A stretch of 64,000 bases of DNA from Daucus carota subsp. sativus (Eukaryota > Streptophyta > Magnoliopsida > Apiales > Apiaceae), in contig NC_030383.2 in the NCBI RefSeq assembly GCF_001625215.2, forward strand, positions 63,354,949 through 63,418,948, read 5' to 3'. The notes beneath the pieces are model-generated. The model was given only the letters and a program-made list of their open reading frames with translations, did no database searches and was not told the DNA's origin. This document shows positions 44,583 through 56,336 of the stretch, piece by piece (position 1 is the first letter of the stretch; every line of letters begins with the position of its first letter). Made by a program: the position numbers and the translations under genes.

Positions 44583-46553
44583 ATGGCTGATAACTTTCAG
44601 GGAAAGTCCGATTTCAGAGCTCCTCTCCTCACGGGTTCTGACAACTACAATTGGTGGAAAGGCCAAATGGAGGCTCATCTATCCAGAGATCCCCTAATGC
44701 AAAGAGTGGTGCAAAGAGGTCCTTATGAATATCGTGATAGCGATGGCAAAGTCAAAGACGTTGATGTTCTCACAACGGACGAGCTATCAAAGGTTGCTGC
44801 CAATGGAAAAGCAAGGAGTACATTAATCAATGGGTTGAATCAAGCTGAATATGACAAGGTCTCTTCTCTCAAATCTGCAAAAGAAATTTGGGATGCATTG
44901 GAGACATATCACGAAGGCTCAAAGGCGTTAAAGAAAGTCAAGCTCGGGAAGCTTATGAAAGAATTTGGAAGCTTTGCTATCAAGAAGGGAGAATCCATTC
45001 GAGAAAGCCAAGCCAGATTCCAAGTCACTCTCAACAGTCTTGAAAGACTTGGGAAAAAGATTCCTCAATCGGAAATCAACATGAATATTCTAAATGCTGT
45101 TCCATTCGAATATGGTGCCAAAGTCACAGCATTGGAGTCAGCTCTCAACATTGATACTATGGATCACCTGGCTATATTTGCTGAGTTGGAACAATTTGAA
45201 GCTAAGATTGAAGCTAACAGCTCAGAAAGCAGCAAGCTGCCAACAGAGAAAATGAAGAATCTTGCACTGCACTCCTCTGTCAGCAAGCTGGAAACAGATG
45301 AGGAAACAGAATCAGATGAGGATCTAGCTCTTATGTCCAGAAAAATTAAGAGAATGATTGAAAAGAAAAACAAAATGAAGCGAGAAAAGGGGAAAGCGTT
45401 TGGTGCAAAGAAAGATTCAAAGGATGATGCATGTTTTGAATGTGGCAAGAAAGGGCATTTCAAAAGGGATTGCTACAAGCTAAAGAACAAGTCAAAGCCG
45501 CCTAGACAGCAAGCTGATTTTAAGAACAAAAAGAAATCCAAGGCACTTCTAACTTGGAGTGATGATGAAGATGAGTCAGCTTCTGATGATTCTAGTGATG
45601 AGATGGTGAATTTGGCTCTTGTTGGTCTCGATGGCTCAATTGATACAACTGATTCAGATACGGACACTAATAGTGAGGTAAACTCTATTAATTCTGAATT
45701 ACATACTATTGATACAACTACTTGTGAACTAACCATGCAGGATAAGAGTTGTTTATCAATAATGGAACTCGTTGATCTAAAGAATGAGAATTATGAGCTC
45801 GAGAAAGAAAATGTTCATTTGAAGAAAGTCATAGGTGATTTCTTGAATGAAAAGAGTGCCAAAGCTAGTAGTGGAATCATTGCTACCCTCAAGGAACAGA
45901 TCTCACAACTTGAAGGGAACAACATCCAAATCCAAAGAAGGAATGATACACTCATGAAGGAACTCAGCTCGCTGAGAGCAGATCTTAAAGCTAAGGATGC
46001 AAGCTTGGAGGCATTCGAGTTAAGCAAATCCCAAAGCTTAGCCGAAATCTCTATTCAAGCTGAAAAGATCAAGTCATTGGAGCAAGAAGTTAAAAATCTT
46101 CAGAAAGCCATGGGAAAGTTTGTTCAGGGAGAAGAAAGTCTCAAATCTATGATGAAACAAGCTAAAGGTTCTCATGACAAAGGAGGCATTGGTGCAGCTT
46201 CTACATCCACATCATCAATGAGATATGAAGGGAAAAATGGCATTCCATACAATTATGCCATGCCTTGGGTGACTTGTCACAAGTGTGGAAAGAAGGGCCA
46301 TCTTGCTAATAACTGTCCAATGAAGAATTCTCAATCAGCAAGCTGGAACAGGAAGTCAGCTCACAGTCAGTATGCTGACAACAGAAACAGACAGAAGACA
46401 GCTCCAAGACAGAATGCTGATAAGACCAGCAGAACATGGAAGAAGAGTTCTAAAGTGATCCAAATGTGGATCAAGAAATCTGATCTTAATGTTCTATATG
46501 TTTTATCAACTAACACTGTTGGACCCAACAAAATTTGGGTACCAAAACGTTGA
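44583..46553 (+). CDS. gag: Copia gag polyprotein
   Basis: Structural protein of the virus-like particle, 656 residues. I chose ATG 44583 (MADNFQGKSDF) because the conserved gag start (APLLTGSDNYNWWKGQMEAH) follows it directly; the frame is open from 44511. Residues about 60-230 form the UBN2-type gag domain. A CCHC zinc knuckle lies near 284-297 (CFECGKKGHFKRDC). An acidic serine/aspartate-rich stretch follows (about 325-370), then a long heptad-rich coiled coil (about 400-530), and a second CCHC knuckle near 565-578 (CHKCGKKGHLANNC). The frame is intact. Two knuckles flanking a coiled coil are unusual for small Copia gags and fit the Sirevirus type. Confidence 0.93.
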   Translation: MADNFQGKSDFRAPLLTGSDNYNWWKGQMEAHLSRDPLMQRVVQRGPYEYRDSDGKVKDVDVLTTDELSKVAANGKARSTLINGLNQAEYDKVSSLKSAKEIWDALETYHEGSKALKKVKLGKLMKEFGSFAIKKGESIRESQARFQVTLNSLERLGKKIPQSEINMNILNAVPFEYGAKVTALESALNIDTMDHLAIFAELEQFEAKIEANSSESSKLPTEKMKNLALHSSVSKLETDEETESDEDLALMSRKIKRMIEKKNKMKREKGKAFGAKKDSKDDACFECGKKGHFKRDCYKLKNKSKPPRQQADFKNKKKSKALLTWSDDEDESASDDSSDEMVNLALVGLDGSIDTTDSDTDTNSEVNSINSELHTIDTTTCELTMQDKSCLSIMELVDLKNENYELEKENVHLKKVIGDFLNEKSAKASSGIIATLKEQISQLEGNNIQIQRRNDTLMKELSSLRADLKAKDASLEAFELSKSQSLAEISIQAEKIKSLEQEVKNLQKAMGKFVQGEESLKSMMKQAKGSHDKGGIGAASTSTSSMRYEGKNGIPYNYAMPWVTCHKCGKKGHLANNCPMKNSQSASWNRKSAHSQYADNRNRQKTAPRQNADKTSRTWKKSSKVIQMWIKKSDLNVLYVLSTNTVGPNKIWVPKR

Positions 46554-46575
46554 GTTGTTTGTGTTTGTTTTGTAG

Positions 46576-49500
46576 GTTTGTCTCGTGTCTAAAGTAAAGC
46601 CAAATCAATGGATATTGGATAGTGGATGCACTAGGCACATGAGTGGAGACAAATCTCAGTTTCTAAGCTTGAAGATGAAGAAGGGTGGACGTGTCACAAT
46701 TGGTGATAGCAAAACTCTTCCTATTCTTGGCAAAGGAACTATAGGTAATAGTATCATTTCTATTAACAAGGTACAATATGTCAAAGGTCTTACTTATAAC
46801 TTGCTTAGTATAAGTCAGTTATTTGATGATGGTCATATTGTTAACTTTGGTAAGGATGAATGTACTATACTTGTCGGTGCTAACAAAACTCCTCTAGTTG
46901 CAAAACGAGAAGGAAATATATATGTTTTGAACTTTGAAGAACAGGAGGCAGGTGTTTGTTTAGCAGCTGTGGATAATAATCCAGAAATTTGGCATAGAAG
47001 GCTTGGACATGCTCATATGGATCATCTCAGCAAGCTGTCAGCAAAGAAGCTTGTTCGAGGATTACCAAAGCTTAAGTATGTCAAGATGGAGACATGTTCT
47101 GCTTGTCAATTGGGAAAGCAAACAAGGACTCCACATAAGGCAAAGAAAATGGTATCTACTTCTAAACCTTTAGAGCTTCTACACTTGGATCTTTTTGGTC
47201 CCGAAGCTTATAAGAGTATTGGAGGTAAACAATATGCCTTTGTTGTTGTTGATGATTATTCTAGATTCACTTGGGTATTATTCTTGCGTACTAAAGATTG
47301 TGCTTTTAGTGAATTTGAGAAACTAATCAAGTTGCTTGAGAACAAACTAGATACAAGACTTGTAGGTATTCGAAGTGATCATGGTGGGGAATTCCAAAAA
47401 GACTTCATTACTTATTGTGAAGAAAGAGGAATCTCACATGAGTTCTCAGCACCTCGTACACCTCAGCAAAATGGAGTTGTAGAGCGTAAGAACAGGTCCT
47501 TACAAGAAACAGCTAGGACATTGCTGCAGGAGAGCAAGCTGCCAAGAAGCTTTTGGGCAGAAGCTGTCAACACAGCAAGCTATGTTCTTAACAGAGTGCT
47601 TATCAGGCCAATTCTCAACAAGACTCCGTATGAATTGCTAAGGAAAAAGAAGCCTAACATTAGCTACTTCAAAGTCTTTGGATCTAAGTGCTTCGTACTC
47701 AAAACCATTGATAAGGATGGTAAATTCGACTCTAAATCTTATGAAGCTATATTCTTGGGTTATTCTTTAACAAGTCGTGCTTATAGAGTGTATAATCTTG
47801 CTAAACATACTGTTGAAGAGTCTATTGATGTTTCATTTCAAGAGTCTACTGATGATCTTGCAAGGGATGAGGAAGAATGTGCAGGTACAGGTACTAGCAG
47901 CAAGCTGACAGTGAAGGAAACTGGAAATCAGCAGGCTGACAAGTCAACTGCCACAACTTCAGAAGGCAATAAAGCTACTGAATCCACTCCATCTCTTGAG
48001 GAAACATTGGATAAGATGTCAAAGCTTACTTTGGGAGAATCCAGAGGTCAAACTTCATCAGCAAGCCAAAATGTTGTTGATCAGACTCCTCCTAGGCAGA
48101 CTACAAGGAATGAAGAGGTCATAGCTCAACATAATCTACCAAAGTCAACTAGAACAGTGAAGAATCATCCACCTCAGTTGATCATTGGAGATAAATCAGC
48201 TGGAATCAGGACAAGGAAAGCTCAAGCCAACATTTGTGCTTATGCCGCCTTCATAGCTCAAGAGGAACCAAAGAATGTTCAAGAAGCTTTACAAGATGAA
48301 AATTGGATCATGGCAATGCAAGAAGAACTCAACCAATTCGAAAGATGTGATGTTTGGGAACTTGTAGATCCACCAGAGGATGCTTCAATTGTTGGAACCA
48401 AATGGGTGTTCAAAAATAAAGTTGATGAATTTGGTACTATCACTCGGAATAAAGCTAGACTTGTTGCACAAGGATACAATCAACAAGAAGGGATTGATTT
48501 TGATCAAACATATGCTCCGGTTGCAAGATTGGAATCTATTAGGATGCTATTGTCATTTGCATGCTACAAGAAGTTCAAGCTACATCAAATGGACGTCAAA
48601 AGTGCATTCTTAAATGGATATCTAAAGGAAGAAGTCTATGTCAAGCAACCACCAGGATTCGAGGATGAAAAATATCCAAACCGTGTCTACAAGCTCAAGA
48701 AGGCACTTTATGGATTAAGGCAAGCACCTCGGTCATGGTATGAAAGGTTAAGTGAATTTTTGATCAAAAATGGTTTTATTAGAGGTAAAATTGATCCTAC
48801 TTTGTTTACCATTATGAAAGGCCAAGATATATTAGTTGTTCAAATATATGTGGATGATATTATATTTGGATCTACTAATGATTCTTTGTGTAAGTGGTTT
48901 TCAAAGTGCATGCATAGTGAGTTTGACATGAGCATGATGGGAGAGCTCAATTATTTCTTGGGGCTCCAAATCAAGCAAACTCCAGAAGGAATTTATGTGC
49001 ATCAATCCAAGTATATCAAGAATCTACTCAAAAGATTTGGATATGAGAATATCAAGGCGAAATCAACACCGATGAGCGTTGTCAGCAAGCTGACAGCAGA
49101 TGAAAATGGTAAAGATGTTGATATTCGAATGTATAGAGGTATGATTGGTAGTTTACTTTATCTTACAGCCTCTAGACCTGATATTATGTATAGTGTTTGT
49201 GTTTGTGCTAGATTTCAAGCAAAACCAAAGGATTCTCACTTACAAGCTGTTAAAAGAATATTCAAATATTTAAGTGGAACCATTACTTTGGGCTTATTCT
49301 ATCCTATCACAAATGCTTTTGATCTTGTTGGGTATAGTGATGCAGATTATGCAGGTAGTCAAACTGATAGAAAGAGTACAAGTGGTGTTTGTGCATTTTT
49401 GGGTCAAAGCTTAGTTTCTTGGTTAAGCAAGAAGCAAACTTCAGTTGCTCTATCTACGGCTGAGGGGGAGTATTTAGCAGCTGGTAGCTGTTGCTCTCAA

Positions 49501-49800
49501 ATGCTATGGATGAGACAACAATTGAAGGATTTTGGAATCAAATGCAAGCAAACTCCTATCTTTTGTGACAACACAAGTACAATCAACATTTCAGAAAATC
49601 CAGTCAATCATTCCAGGACAAAGCATATTGATGTTCGACATCATTTTCTGAGAGACAATGTTGCAAAGGGTGCTGTCAAGCTGATTTTTGTGGCTACAGC
49701 AGATCAGCTAGCTGACATCTTCACAAAACCTCTTCCTGAAGAACGATATGTCATGCTGAGAAGGGAATTGGGCATGTGTGATGTGCAGTCAGCAAGCTAA
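46576..49800 (+). CDS. pol: Copia pol polyprotein (protease, integrase, RT, RNase H)
   Basis: Replication and integration enzymes, about 1,070 residues, unbroken. Numbered from 46585: protease active site LDSG near 11-14; HHCC-like zinc region about 133-178 ([19 protein letters not shown]); integrase core with the first Asp in HLDLFGP near 202, then DHGGEFQ and [14 protein letters not shown]_2 reverse transcriptase from about 580 with YVDD near 755-758; RNase H with DADYAG near 919 and STAEGEY. The frame is +1 relative to gag, opens at 46576 immediately after TAG (46573-46575), and has no ATG before the protease site. It must therefore be reached by splicing, stop bypass or non-AUG initiation. 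Acceptor-like TTTGTTTTGTAG directly precedes it. Confidence 0.93.
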   Translation, partial: VCLVSKVKPNQWILDSGCTRHMSGDKSQFLSLKMKKGGRVTIGDSKTLPILGKGTIGNSIISINKVQYVKGLTYNLLSISQLFDDGHIVNFGKDECTILVGANKTPLVAKREGNIYVLNFEEQEAGVCLAAVDNNPEIWHRRLGHAHMDHLSKLSAKKLVRGLPKLKYVKMETCSACQLGKQTRTPHKAKKMVSTSKPLELLHLDLFGPEAYKSIGGKQYAFVVVDDYSRFTWVLFLRTKDCAFSEFEKLIKLLENKLDTRLVGIRSDHGGEFQKDFITYCEERGISHEFSAPRTPQQNGVVERKNRSLQETARTLLQESKLPRSFWAEAVNTASYVLNRVLIRPILNKTPYELLRKKKPNISYFKVFGSKCFVLKTIDKDGKFDSKSYEAIFLGYSLTSRAYRVYNLAKHTVEESIDVSFQESTDDLARDEEECAGTGTSSKLTVKETGNQQADKSTATTSEGNKATESTPSLEETLDKMSKLTLGESRGQTSSASQNVVDQTPPRQTTRNEEVIAQHNLPKSTRTVKNHPPQLIIGDKSAGIRTRKAQANICAYAAFIAQEEPKNVQEALQDENWIMAMQEELNQFERCDVWELVDPPEDASIVGTKWVFKNKVDEFGTITRNKARLVAQGYNQQEGIDFDQTYAPVARLESIRMLLSFACYKKFKLHQMDVKSAFLNGYLKEEVYVKQPPGFEDEKYPNRVYKLKKALYGLRQAPRSWYERLSEFLIKNGFIRGKIDPTLFTIMKGQDILVVQIYVDDIIFGSTNDSLCKWFSKCMHSEFDMSMMGELNYFLGLQIKQTPEGIYVHQSKYIKNLLKRFGYENIKAKSTPMSVVSKLTADENGKDVDIRMYRGMIGSLLYLTASRPDIMYSVCVCARFQAKPKDSHLQAVKRIFKYLSGTITLGLFYPITNAFDLVGYSDADYAGSQTDRKSTSGVCAFLGQSLVSWLSKKQTSVALSTAEGEYLAAGSCCSQMLWMRQQLKDFGIKCKQTPIFCDNTSTINISENPVNHSRTKHIDVRHHFLRDNVAKGAVKLIFVATADQLADIFTKPLPEERYVMLRRELGMCDVQSAS

Positions 49801-49916
49801 TAAGCTTGGTCCGGGTACTATCAGCTTACTCTCAGTTATTATGACCATTATGTGCTGATTTGGATAATTGTTGTGATCTCGATGACGATGCTTGATTTTC
49901 TACCCTTTTGATGATT

Positions 49917-50070
49917 AAGGGGGAGAAAATTTAGGAACTTGGTTTGTGTTGTGAATGTTGTGTTGTGAATGTTATATTTGTTGTATAGTTTAATGTTATA
50001 AGATTGCTATATTCAGGGGGAGTATTATTACTTTTCCTAAATATAGTGTAATCATCAAAAAGGGGGAGAT
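49917..50070 (+). promoter_or_regulatory. Polypurine tract and two upstream copies
   Basis: AAAAAGGGGGAGAT (50057-50070) abuts the 3' LTR and is the functional tract. Similar AAGGGGGAGAAAA (49917-49929) and AGGGGGAGT (50015-50023) lie upstream. Multiple tracts are known from Sireviruses. Confidence 0.75.
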
Positions 50071-51273
50071 TGATACTCTCGAGATTTTGATGATCACACT
50101 AACAGCAACTTGATAACATAAAACTGTACTCTGGTAGCTAGCTGAGAACGAGATTATAACTGTGCTAACAGCTAATGTCTTTTGAAGTTATCATTGTTCT
50201 GTCAGCAAGCTTACAGGAATATTGACAGACTATCAGCAAGCTCACAGTGTACTGACAGGATGCTTATCGGATAAAGATCAAGTCCTATTTTCAAGGAGAT
50301 TTATTAGGGAACGTTTTGTGAGGACTCTAATACATATATATACAGTATATAAATATTAGAGCTCATCTTTTATCAAAGAGTTTTATTCAAAATCGTTTTC
50401 CTAAAATATAGGAGTTGATTTCAAACCTTGTTTATCCTTTTAGACTCCTACTTCTATTCAAACTGTTTTGTTTTATAAACAAACGTTTACTGAGTTGTTT
50501 CAAACGTCTTTATGCTTTTACTCAGTAAAAATACATTGTTCAAACGTTCATTATTCAAGCAAATTAAACGTGAGGTTGTTGGGCCAAGAACGTTGGATAG
50601 TTTGTTGAGTTATGACCGTTTGGAATGATGGTATATAAACTTGAGTGTGGTTTCCGTTTTGGTAGAGAAGGAGAACACACTTCAAGCTTCTGAAATACAA
50701 CACACTTTCATTGCAAAATCTTCACTTGAGCTCTAGTACTTATATTTGATTATATATCTATATTGAGTTCATAGTTTCGGTTGTATTACACTCATACATT
50801 GTATTGTTCAAAGTGTAAAGGTTTGTTGCTGTGTATCGAGCTTGTGAAACAAGGGAACAAGGGGACTAGTTAGCTAGAAGAGTATACTTGGGAAGTATAG
50901 GTCTTGGAGAGCTTTTGGTTCGTGGTTCAGGGGTTTCAGCAAGCTGATAACAGGAACAAGGGATAAAGGGAGTTATATTATTGAATCATTGTAATCGTTA
51001 ACATTATTTGATTAATAATATAATCTCTTACCAGTTGGTAGGGGACCAGGACGTAGACCATTAGGGTTAGGGGTCGAACCTGGCTAAAATTCTCTGTGTT
51101 GCTAGCTTACTGATTATATCTGTTTTGCATTGCATCTGCATTGTTAGCTAGCTGACTGTTTACTCTGAAATTAACAGCAAGCTGTCTGTGACAGTTTAAC
51201 TATTCGGTAACAATTAAAAATCGGTCATATTAGCCATAACACCTATTCACCCCCCTCTAGGTGTGTAATTTCA
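50071..51273 (+). repeat. 3' LTR
   Basis: 1,203 bp. Compared with the 5' LTR line by line I see a single difference: six instead of seven C in the run before CTCTAGGTGTG. Same TG...CA ends. Confidence 0.95.
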
Positions 51274-51900
51274 GTTTCTTTTCGTTTTCAAATCTCACCA
51301 ATCTCATCATTACACATAACAACTTCACTGGTCCAATACCACCCGAAATTGGAAATTTAACAGATGTTCAGTACCTCGACTTTAGCTATAGTAATCTCAA
51401 TGGTACCATTCCATACCAGGTTAGCCATCTTCAGAGGTCGGTCGTCTTAGGCCTCTCATTTAATCACTTGAAAGCTCCGAGCTTGTCCAATTTTTCCCCC
51501 ATGCCTATACTGGTTGGTCGCGGTCTTAGTGGTAATAAGCTGGCATCAAAATTTCCAGAATTGATATCTAATTGCTATAACATGATTAACCTTGATCTTT
51601 CATTTAACATGTTAACTGGTAAACCTCTGTTCTAAAAGTCGGTGATTAATCACCGATTAATCCATGTTTCCTAGCTCGCCAAACTGATTAAATATCCGAT
51701 TATTTTAATTAATGTCCGATTAATCACCGATCAATGCAATTAATCTACAATTAATCCTTATTCTGGGACTTCACCGATTAAGCTCGATTCCCATTTTTTA
51801 CAACGACATAACAGTGAATCATGATTATCAAGCATCTGTCTTGTTAACATTGAAACGAAGAGAGCATGAAGTGAAAGGAATCCTTTATATTTACGATGTC
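51274..51900 (+). pseudogene. RLP-J, right part
   Basis: It continues the interrupted LRR reading directly after the target repeat: SFSNLTNLIITHNNFTGPIP, IGNLTDVQYLDFSYSNLNG, PYQVSHLQR, and two more LRRs to LDLSFNMLTG at 51620. There a repeat (51625-51800) intrudes. 51830-51895 is an island scrap (YQASVLLTLKRREHEV, ILYIY). The rest of exons 1 and 2 is missing. Confidence 0.8.
51625..51800. mobile_element. Relic related to the hAT-like MITE at 21182
   Basis: TGTTCTAAAAGTCGGTGATT at the left resembles the 21542 end of that MITE (reverse complement), and GATTAATCACCGATTAATC-type repeats fill it. The other end is not clear. Confidence 0.5.
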
Positions 51901-53607
51901 AACAGCCCTACTGTCAAAATTCCTTTCAAGTCGGGGCTTTTTACGAATAATTGGTAATTCAGTGTTGAACTCCGCTCAACTTATAATTAGATAATCGAAA
52001 TCAAAAATCTTGCAATCAACAAATAAATTATTAAGAACTTGCAATTGAGTAATGGCCGTCAAGTCACTTAACAATACTAACCGGAAACTAACGTGACGGG
52101 CTGATATGTTTAAAAAAATGCATGATGACTATATACTTGATGTTTACGACCCTAACTAAAATATCCAACAAATAATACATACAACCTGATCTAATAATGT
52201 AATACCTCTACTTAAGTATATTTTTATGCCAAATATTTATAGATTTGTTTTTACAAAAATGATTAGAGACTTTGTATATACAAAAATTGAGAATTATTGC
52301 TTGACTAGACGAAAATAGGTGAGTTATGATTATAATAAATATTTATTTCTACGATGTAGTTTTTATTAGTTATATATAAAAAAAATCTTGCTATATTTTG
52401 ATACTAGTGCAATGATTACTTCAATTTATTTTTTATGAGAGTTACTAAGATATATGACCAACTCATCTTGCACTCGTATTAATTGTCTTATATAATAATA
52501 ATAAGAAAAATATGAGGCGGTGCTTAGTCAGATGATTTTAGTTGTTAAAATATTTTTTTGTTATTTATAGATAGTGAAACATGTCTAATATTTTATCAAT
52601 TTTGTTTCGTTTCTTGAGATTTCCAAATATTTATTAGGACATTGTACCATGGTGTATTTCAAGATATTATTGTTATTTAGATAATTAGTCATATTCAATG
52701 AATTTTGAGGACAAAATTTAAATAAGAGGAGAACAATGTCATATCTCACATATTAGCAGTTTTAATTATTTTATATTTTTATTTTAAAGATAAGATAAAG
52801 TTTATTTATTTATTTGTTTTTATCTTAAAAGCGATTTTGAGTACTTTGTTTGAGTTAGATATATACTTCTACTGTGGTTCAACTAGTTTTGCCGTCAGTG
52901 AATAATTTCCGGTCAATATTTTGAAATTTGTTGTTATCTTCTAATTAAGATAAGGGGTTAAATAGCTTTTGAAAAATGTGAAAAAAATCAAAAAAATTGG
53001 GAAACCAAAAGTGGCAAGCTTTTTTTTGTTCTTTTCAAATTTTCTAAAATCTGGGGAAAAAAGAACTTGCCACCTAATTTTTTCCAAATTTTTTCAAATT
53101 CTTTTCAGATGTTTGAATTTTTTCCCAATTTTTTCCTTTTTTTTTGAATTTATTAAGATTTTTTTTGTTTTTTCTGCTTATTCTGAATTTTTTAAGATTT
53201 ATTCGCATTTTTTTTCATATTTTTAAAAAATATTTTTGAAATTTCCGTTAAGTAATTAATGGAACTGACAGAGAGTGATGCTTTTGAAAGTTTTTAATTA
53301 TTTGATGATGCATCTGAAAATTTTTCAACAACATGATTCAGTTGCAAATTTCCGGCGAGGTTAGTGATAAATTAGCTATTTAACTCTTAATAAAATCTAT
53401 CTTAACAATATTATAAATATTATTGTTATGGGTTCGATGAGTCGTGTAAAACATGGAAGAAGTTTAGGTGGGGTAAAAAGAGCCTAGCTGGGTGATTTCC
53501 ATTCTGTTATACGTGATATACTGTAGTTGATCATCTCCTTTGTCCGCTTCATCCTGTGCAACCTTAACCTTTAAGGTAAAACTTATGAGATTCTCTGGAG
53601 CATCTAA
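51901..53607. other. AT-rich gene-free region
   Basis: 52960-53230 is a T/A-rich stretch with many TTTTTC runs and a spurious phenylalanine-rich frame. I see no gene or intact element. Confidence 0.4.
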
Positions 53608-53754
53608 GGGGCCGTTTGGACAAACTTAAAAGAAGTGACTTCTTGCTTAAACTAGAGAAGTGGAGTAGAAGTGAGAAGTAAATTAGTTAATAAAGTGTTT
53701 GGAAAAAAAGCAGAAGCCAGAAGCATCTTCGGCTTCTGTCAAACAAACAGGGCC
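53608..53754. mobile_element. Tourist-like MITE (147 bp)
   Basis: The left end is GGGGCCGTTTGG; the reverse complement of the right end is GGCCCTGTTTGTTTG. It is flanked by TAA (53605-53607 and 53755-53757). Confidence 0.75.
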
Positions 53755-54143
53755 TAAATTTTTGTGTGAAAAATGTTAGTCTCAAATTATTTTTCCTAAA
53801 ATGCTTACATGTTACATTTTATATGTATGTCCTGTCTTTAAGTATAATTTAGCATTTGTATTTAGTATTGTGTAAAAGTAATTCATTTTATTCCGTCTTA
53901 TTAAAAATATAATCATGTTATGCTGTAAAAGTATTTGTGAATTTCTTTGTTGCATATGTGTTTAAATTATTTTATTTATATATGTTTTACAATTTTTACA
54001 AATGTATAGGTTGAGTATTGCATAAGAATATAATTACACTCACAACTGTTATGCGTGCATGTATATTGCCGCTAAGTTTTAAACTTCTTACGAACCGGAA
54101 TAATTTTGACAGATGTGTGGAACTTGATTAATTTAGTTGCACT

Positions 54144-54440
54144 ACAAGAGAAAGCGTTTTTACCAATAGAAATTGCTAAGGGAAATTAGTCCGTCGGTAA
54201 TTTCCAACGAATTTGTAACAATTTGACTGGTCAATGTTCTGCCAATCAATTCGCAACGAAATACCCACGCTTATTTACCAACGAGATGTTCTGTTAGGAA
54301 ATATAGCCACATAATGGAATAATAACAACAGCCCAAAGAATGAGCAACAGACTAGCAACGAAAGCATCTGTTACTACGTTCGTTGATATTCCGTTTATAA
54401 ATACTAACAGTTCCGTTAGTAGTTATTAGTTTTACATTGG
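54144..54440. mobile_element. CACTA-like terminus with CGACGGA-type repeats
   Basis: It begins CACTACAAGAGAAAGCG, the common CACTA start, followed by repeated (T)CCGTCGGTAA, AACGAA and CCGTTAGTA motifs. The other terminus was not found. Confidence 0.45.
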
Positions 54441-54721
54441 CAATTGATATACACCAGATGAGCACATACACGGATACAATGCCAGTCTCTTAGTTGAAAT
54501 GTGTGTAATGCTAAAGCCCAATGAGCTTTAGTTGATTAAATTGATTTGAGTTGTAGAAAAAAGCTAATAATATAATGGATTTTGATATATGTATTGTAAA
54601 TATTAAGTAATTCTCTTGAATTTATATATGTAACATAATTGTTAATTGGTTCATCCTTGACTAGAAATTTTATATTACATTCTTAACTACAAATTTTGTA
54701 TTTAAAATTGTTTTAAAAAAT

Positions 54722-55990
54722 CAACTTTTATTTGGCATGTGGATTTTGTAGTCAAATGCGGTCAATTTACTTAGCCTTTGATCGAATACCAACCTGAAAC
54801 ATAAAAATATTTTTTAATCATTTATTTTCGACGATCCAACTATATTCTATAATTGTAATGTGATAATATTGATTACAAAATTTAAAAAAAAAAATTAACC
54901 TTTTATTTGGTATGTGCATTTTGTAGTCAAATGCAATTAAATTACTTAGTCTTTAGTGAAATCTTTACTCGAAACATAAAACTTTTTCTTAAAAAAAAAT
55001 TGGACGATCCAACCGTACAAATGTTATTGCAACGTGTTAATATTGGTTAAAATAAATTTTAAGAAAATATGTCTTTTATTTGGTGTGTGGATTTTGCGGT
55101 CAAATAACTTAGCCTTTAATTGAATACTTACCCAAAACATGAAACTATTTTTTTTAAATCATTTCGGACGATCCAACCGTACGGGTGTTATTCTAACATG
55201 ATAATATTGATTATTTTTTTTAAAGAAAAAATATAGCCTTTTATTTGGTGTGTGGATTTTGTAGTCAAATGCAGTCAAATTACTTAACCTTTAATGAAAT
55301 GCTTACATTAAACATGAAATTATTTTTTTTAAAATCATTTGGATGATCCAATCGTACGGATGTTATTATGACATGTTAATTGATTAAAAAAAATATTTAA
55401 AAAATTGCTTTTTATTTAGTGTGTGGATTTTGTAGTTAAATGCTACTTGGCCTTTAATCGAATACTTAACCGAAACATGAAACTATTTTTTTAAAAACCA
55501 TTTTGGACAATCCAACCGTACGGATGTTATTGTAACATGACAATATTGATTGTTTTTTTATATAATAACTTTTATTTGGTGTGTGGATTTGTAGTCAAAT
55601 TACTTAGCCTTTAATCGAATACTTACCTGAAACATGAAACTATTTCTTAGAAAATTATTTTAGATGATTCAACCATACAGATGCTATTATAACGTGATAA
55701 TATTGATTATTTTTTTTAAAAAAATTAGTCTTTAATTTGGTGTATGAATTTTATAGTAAAATGATGTCAAATTACTTAGTCTTTAATGGTATATTTATTA
55801 GAATTATGAAACTAATTTTAAAAATTTAGTTTGGACGATCCAAACTGTATGAATGTTATTTTAACATGTTAATATTGATTAAAATTGTTTAAAAAAATTT
55901 AGTGTTCTTTTATGTGTGAATTTTTAGTCAAATATGATAAAATATTTATTTAGCCTTTAATGAAATATTAAAAATCCCTACTTTAAAAGA
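54722..55990. repeat. Tandem array, about eight units of ~165 bp
   Basis: Units begin CTTTTATTTGG(T)GTGTGGATT (or close) near 54725, 54899, 55073, 55238, 55407, 55569, 55730 and 55905, spacing 162-175 bp. Each has a CTTAGCCTTTAATCGAATAC block, AACATGAAAC and a GGACGATCCAACCGTACGGA block. The last unit is degenerate. Confidence 0.88.
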
Positions 55991-56336
55991 AACTTGTCTA
56001 AAACTACCTATACGCGTTAGAGATTCATCGATTTAGTTATCAAATTAGTTATAATTAGGGTTTTACTCCGCTTTTCTCTGGTATGATGTTGATTTTTGGG
56101 GTTCGATTGGTCGACTTTCATGTTTTATAAGTTATGTGAGTTCGATTTTGATGTTTTTACAATTAGGTTTATGTATGTTTTTATACGGGTTTTCATGTTC
56201 ATGTTTTGATTTGTTGATTTCCTATTTTTCCTATTTGTTGATTAGTTATTTGTGTGGGTTTTGGATTTTGATGTGTGTGTATGTAATCTCCTGTATTTTT
56301 TTTCATTTTTTCTGGTTCGAACTCTTCGATTAGTAG

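Larger units (their letters stand above)
43320..51273 (+). mobile_element. Complete Copia-type LTR retrotransposon, Sirevirus-like
   Basis: LTRs lie at 43320-44523 and 50071-51273, with the 5-bp target repeat GTTTC at 43315-43319 and 51274-51278. The order gag, protease, integrase, reverse transcriptase, RNase H identifies Copia. The receptor reading frame rejoins across the insertion (GGTTTC then TTTTCG), confirming the site. A coiled-coil-rich gag with two zinc knuckles and several purine tracts before the 3' LTR suggest the Sirevirus branch; no envelope-like gene is present. The two LTRs differ only by one C in a C run in my reading, so the insertion is very recent. Confidence 0.95.

Noticed and set aside
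52969-53226. Open frame of 85 codons rich in Phe and Lys
   Set aside because: It is a by-product of T- and A-rich low-complexity sequence, with no family resemblance.
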